A stretch of 51,967 bases of DNA from Gammaproteobacteria bacterium (GTDB lineage: Bacteria; Pseudomonadota; Gammaproteobacteria; JAKDMP01), in contig JALUYA010000024.1 of assembly GCA_027018875.1 (NCBI GenBank), forward strand, positions 1-51,967, in the 5' to 3' direction. The translations under genes and the position numbers were made by a program. The notes beneath the pieces were generated by a model that did no database searches, was not told where the DNA came from, and saw only the letters and a list, made by a program, of their open reading frames with translations. Positions 49,336 to 51,967 of the stretch are shown here, piece after piece. Each line of letters begins with the position of its first letter. Within the stretch, counting starts at the first letter, position 1.

Positions 49336-50163
49336 TTACCTGCGACCACGCCGCCGAACAATCATCTTGTCGGTACGTTTGTTTTTACGAGTTTTATACC
49401 CCTTCGTAGGAATTCCCCATGGGCTTACCGGATGTCTACCCCCAGAAGTCCGGCCTTCGCCTCCACCATGGGGATGGTCCACGGGATTCATAACAACCCC
49501 ACGTACGGTGGGGCGGATCCCCCGCCAACGCTTAGCCCCCGCCTTGCCCAAGGATCGTAAATTATGTTCCACATTGCCGACTCCACCGATAGTTGCCCGA
49601 CAATCAATATGCACCCGCCGCATTTCACCCGAGCGCAACCGAAGACTGGCATAGTTTCCTTCGCGGGCAATAAATTGGGCAATCGCACCAGCACTGCGGG
49701 CTAATTGCGCGCCCCTTCCGGGACGCAGCTCGACACAATGCACTTCGCTACCTACCGGGATACCCGACAAAGGTAGTGCATTACCAACCTTTATAGGTGC
49801 CTGCACACCCGAGATTACCTCATCTCCCAAACTTAAACCACGCGGGGCAATGATATAGCGACGATCGCCGTCCGCATAAAGCAAAAGCGCCAGATTCGCA
49901 CTACGGTTCGGATCATACTCGAGCCGCTCGACCCGAGCCGGCACATTGTCTTTATCCCGCCGGAAATCTACCGTTCTATATCGGCGCTTATGGCCTCCAC
50001 CACGATGACGTACCGTGACACGACCATGATTATTCCGTCCCCCGGTTTTTGATTGCCGCCCCGTAAGACCCTTTTCGGGCCCGCCCCTGTGCAAATCATC
50101 CCTTACGGGTGAGATCACAAAGCGGCGTCCTGGGGAAGTCGGTTTGGCTCTGCGTAGTGCCAT
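49336..50163 (-). CDS. rplB: 50S ribosomal protein L2
   Basis: A 275-aa protein close to the peptidyl-transferase centre: [38 protein letters not shown], and [15 protein letters not shown] with the essential histidine. Standard length. Confidence 0.97.
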   Translation of the reverse strand: MALRRAKPTSPGRRFVISPVRDDLHRGGPEKGLTGRQSKTGGRNNHGRVTVRHRGGGHKRRYRTVDFRRDKDNVPARVERLEYDPNRSANLALLLYADGDRRYIIAPRGLSLGDEVISGVQAPIKVGNALPLSGIPVGSEVHCVELRPGRGAQLARSAGAIAQFIAREGNYASLRLRSGEMRRVHIDCRATIGGVGNVEHNLRSLGKAGAKRWRGIRPTVRGVVMNPVDHPHGGGEGRTSGGRHPVSPWGIPTKGYKTRKNKRTDKMIVRRRGRR

Positions 50164-50174
50164 ATCAAATTTCC

Positions 50175-50471
50175 TTATTCAATACCGGAAAAGTCAATAT
50201 CATGCCCCGGCTTCAACGTGACGTACGCCTTCTTCCAATCCGATCGCTTGCCTCGACGCATGCCCATCGCTCGACGCTTGCCTTGCTGATTCAAGGTGGT
50301 CACAGAGTTGACTTCAACCTCGAAAAGTTCTTCTACCGCACGTTTTATCTCCGGCTTACTAGCATCACGGCGAACCCGAAATCCAATCTGCCGATAGCGA
50401 TCGGCTATCCGCGTGGCCTTTTCTGAAACCAGTGGAGCAAGAATAAGATATGTATTTCGAGCCGAGCTCAT
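50175..50471 (-). CDS. rplW: 50S ribosomal protein L23
   Basis: A 98-aa exit-site protein that binds trigger factor and [59 protein letters not shown]. The start at 50471 overlaps the rplD stop (ATGA). Confidence 0.96.
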   Translation of the reverse strand: MSSARNTYLILAPLVSEKATRIADRYRQIGFRVRRDASKPEIKRAVEELFEVEVNSVTTLNQQGKRRAMGMRRGKRSDWKKAYVTLKPGHDIDFSGIE

Positions 50472-51079
50472 GCCAGCCACTCCTCTACCCGCTTCAATGC
50501 TTCTGCAGTTATTAGAACCTTCTCGAAAGCAAGCAAGCTGACCGGATTAAGTTCACTCACTGCACAAACGTCAACCGCAGGGATGTTTCGAGATGAAAGG
50601 GTTAATATCTCGTTAACTTCAGCGGTAACAATCAGTACGTCCTTATACCCCAAGCTGCCCAGGTAGTGCATCAAATCAGAAGTTTTAGGCTTTTCGATTT
50701 CAGGAATGCTGAAAGCATGAAGCCGCCCTTGCCGCAACAACTCAGAGAATATGCCCGCCATTGCCGCCCGATACATTTTGCGATTAACCTTGACTGCATG
50801 GTTACGTGGGCGCGCTGCGTGGATTACGCCCCCACCCCGCCATAGAGGATTCCTAATACTCCCGGCACGTGCTCGTCCGGTTCCTTTCTGTCGCCAGGGT
50901 TTTTTGCCGCCACCACGAACCTGGCCACGAGACCTTTGCGCCTTGGTACCGGCACGCGCTCCAGCAAAATAACCCACAACAACCTGATGAATCAACGATT
51001 CATTGTAGTCACGTGCAAACACCGCATCCACGACCTCCAATGATTCTCGACTTTTGTCCGCGTATTCTAATTTCATCAT
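50468..51079 (-). CDS. rplD: 50S ribosomal protein L4
   Basis: A 203-aa protein: ARDYNESLIHQVVVGYFAGA, GGGKKPWRQKGTGRARAGSI, WRGGGVIHAARPRNHAVKVN. In E. coli L4 represses the S10 operon. Two adjacent ATGs (51079, 51076) could serve as the start. Confidence 0.97.
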   Translation of the reverse strand: MMKLEYADKSRESLEVVDAVFARDYNESLIHQVVVGYFAGARAGTKAQRSRGQVRGGGKKPWRQKGTGRARAGSIRNPLWRGGGVIHAARPRNHAVKVNRKMYRAAMAGIFSELLRQGRLHAFSIPEIEKPKTSDLMHYLGSLGYKDVLIVTAEVNEILTLSSRNIPAVDVCAVSELNPVSLLAFEKVLITAEALKRVEEWLA

Positions 51080-51092
51080 TACTTTCCAAAGT

Positions 51093-51734
51093 TCATTTAC
51101 GCGATTTAACCGCCGGCCGAATGATTAAATCAGTACCTTTCGCGCCAGGAACAGCACCCTTAATCAATAGCAGCCCCCGTTCGGAATCAATCCGTACAAT
51201 ATCGAGATTTTGTACCGTCCTTCGTACCGCGCCCATATGGCCGGCCATCCGCTTACCTTTAAAAACACGCCCCGGCGTCTGATTCTGACCGATCGATCCT
51301 GGAGCCCGATGCGAAAGGGAATTTCCATGGGTGGCATCCTGCATGCGGAAGTGATGGCGCTTCACACCGCCGGCAAATCCCTTGCCTATAGAACGTCCGG
51401 TGACATCTACCTGTTGACCTTCCTTAAATAAATTTACCCCGACCTCTTGCCCAGGTTTAGGCGCTTCGTCCCCCGTTGCAGTCCGGAACTCGTATAGACA
51501 CCTGCCCGGCCCGACCCCAGCCTTGGCCAGATGCCCCGTGATCGGTTTGCTAACCCGCCGTGGCTGACGAAATCCAGTAGTAAGCTGCAAGGCAAGATAT
51601 CCATCAACTTCCAGTGACCGTTGCTGCACCACACGATTAGGTAAAACCTCGACTACCGTTACCGGTATCGCGTCACCTTTGGCGGTAAAAACACGCGTCA
51701 TTCCGCATTTACGGCCAATAACCCCTAAGGCCAT
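51093..51734 (-). CDS. rplC: 50S ribosomal protein L3
   Basis: A 213-aa protein: [76 protein letters not shown]. It is the first gene of the S10 operon still visible. rpsJ, which should precede it, is not present in the 233 bp upstream, which instead hold element-end sequence and a transposase start. Confidence 0.97.
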   Translation of the reverse strand: MALGVIGRKCGMTRVFTAKGDAIPVTVVEVLPNRVVQQRSLEVDGYLALQLTTGFRQPRRVSKPITGHLAKAGVGPGRCLYEFRTATGDEAPKPGQEVGVNLFKEGQQVDVTGRSIGKGFAGGVKRHHFRMQDATHGNSLSHRAPGSIGQNQTPGRVFKGKRMAGHMGAVRRTVQNLDIVRIDSERGLLLIKGAVPGAKGTDLIIRPAVKSRK

Positions 51735-51807
51735 GACTTCTTACCTCGCGACAACGCCGACTTGATATCGGCAAAAATGGTCAATCCCGTAACTCGGGAA
51801 GTTCGAT

Positions 51808-51836
51808 AGTATATCAACTAATTTTCCTCTGTGCCA
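51808..51836 (-). promoter_or_regulatory. Candidate promoter upstream of rplC
   Basis: TATACT (51808-51813, minus strand) matches the -10 consensus at 5 of 6. The -35 position at the usual 17 bp, TGGCAC at 51831-51836, is weak and lies at the edge of the inserted element. It may drive rplC onward in place of the usual promoter before rpsJ. Confidence 0.35.
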
Positions 51837-51967
51837 GAGGCAGTCTTGTCCAATATGAAATGAGTCTGAAGCCGGAAGGGGAACCGTTCATGATGGGGGG
51901 ATGAAAACCATCATGAAACTCGAAGACTTAACGACGATTGAACCGCTTGAAGATTTCCTGTCAGGTA
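51829..51967 (+). mobile_element. Left end of an insertion sequence upstream of rplC
   Basis: From about 51829 the sequence matches the remnant at 38289-38398: a block like tccaatatgaaatgagtc, then ccgttcatgatgg, then the transposase start. The element continues past the right end of the window, so its far end and target duplication cannot be seen. Confidence 0.65.
51901..51967 (+). CDS. Transposase, N-terminal fragment (runs off the window)
   Basis: ATG at 51901 opens MKTIMKLEDLTTIEPLEDFL and continues SG to the window end. This opening matches what I recall of a family of integrase-core (DDE) transposases that begin MKLEDLTTIEQL and are widespread in proteobacteria. The catalytic domain is outside the window. 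A second in-frame ATG at 51913 may be the true start. It is transcribed away from rplC. Confidence 0.7.
   Translation, partial: MKTIMKLEDLTTIEPLEDFLSG

Noticed and set aside
51735-51900. Search for rpsJ upstream of rplC
   Set aside because: No S10 C-terminal coding sequence could be read on the minus strand here; the sequence matches an element end instead.

Overview
The window is a stretch of chromosome from a moderately GC-rich gammaproteobacterium. The evidence is the gene order nnr-tsaE-mutL-miaA-hfq-hflX-hflK-hflC-yjeT-purA and a complete E. coli-type order of the S10, spc and alpha ribosomal-protein operons. The species cannot be named from sequence alone. Both window ends lie in insertion-sequence material.

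Layout. 1-1001: a decayed ISL3-type transposase. 1096-3692 (minus): free-methionine-sulfoxide reductase, a zinc alcohol dehydrogenase and lipA. 3743-6412: hslR diverging from the kbl-tdh threonine-degradation pair. 6549-16525 (minus): the housekeeping supercluster from nnr to purA, most of whose genes overlap by 4 nt. 16540-17688 (plus): queG. 17740-28243 (minus): an accessory module with a MalT-like/BTAD regulator, an 87-aa protein, one very long frame encoding two complete secreted beta-propeller/Ig-type proteins without a stop between them, a 176-aa exported protein and a possible 54-aa protein. 28544-28645: a diverged second copy of the queG 3' end, so the module is flanked by queG tails. 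28677-32154 (plus): a GGDEF protein, a CorC/HlyC-type membrane protein and trpS. 32149-38190 (minus): radA, alr, dnaB, rplI, a DUF2232 membrane protein, rpsR and rpsF. 38584-51734 (minus): the alpha, spc and S10 operons, read from rplQ back to rplC. 51901-51967 (plus): the start of a transposase inserted where rpsJ would be expected.

How the genes work together. Most of the window is translation, DNA replication and repair, tRNA modification and protein quality control in tightly coupled operons. The accessory module stands apart: a large cytoplasmic STAND-type regulator and a small cytosolic protein precede exported proteins built of FG-GAP, delta-60 and cadherin/Ig-like repeats. Both exported halves carry a near-identical twin-arginine-like signal peptide and a Gly-rich/transmembrane/basic C-terminal sorting tail. 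The in-frame join of these two proteins, with an internal membrane tail, an internal ribosome binding site and a second signal peptide, is the most unusual feature of the window. It could be a stop-codon loss, an internal-initiation arrangement or a processed polyprotein.

Mobile DNA touches the ribosomal-protein operons twice. A transposase reading frame sits directly upstream of rplC where rpsJ should be, and a diverged copy of the same element end lies at the rpsF promoter.
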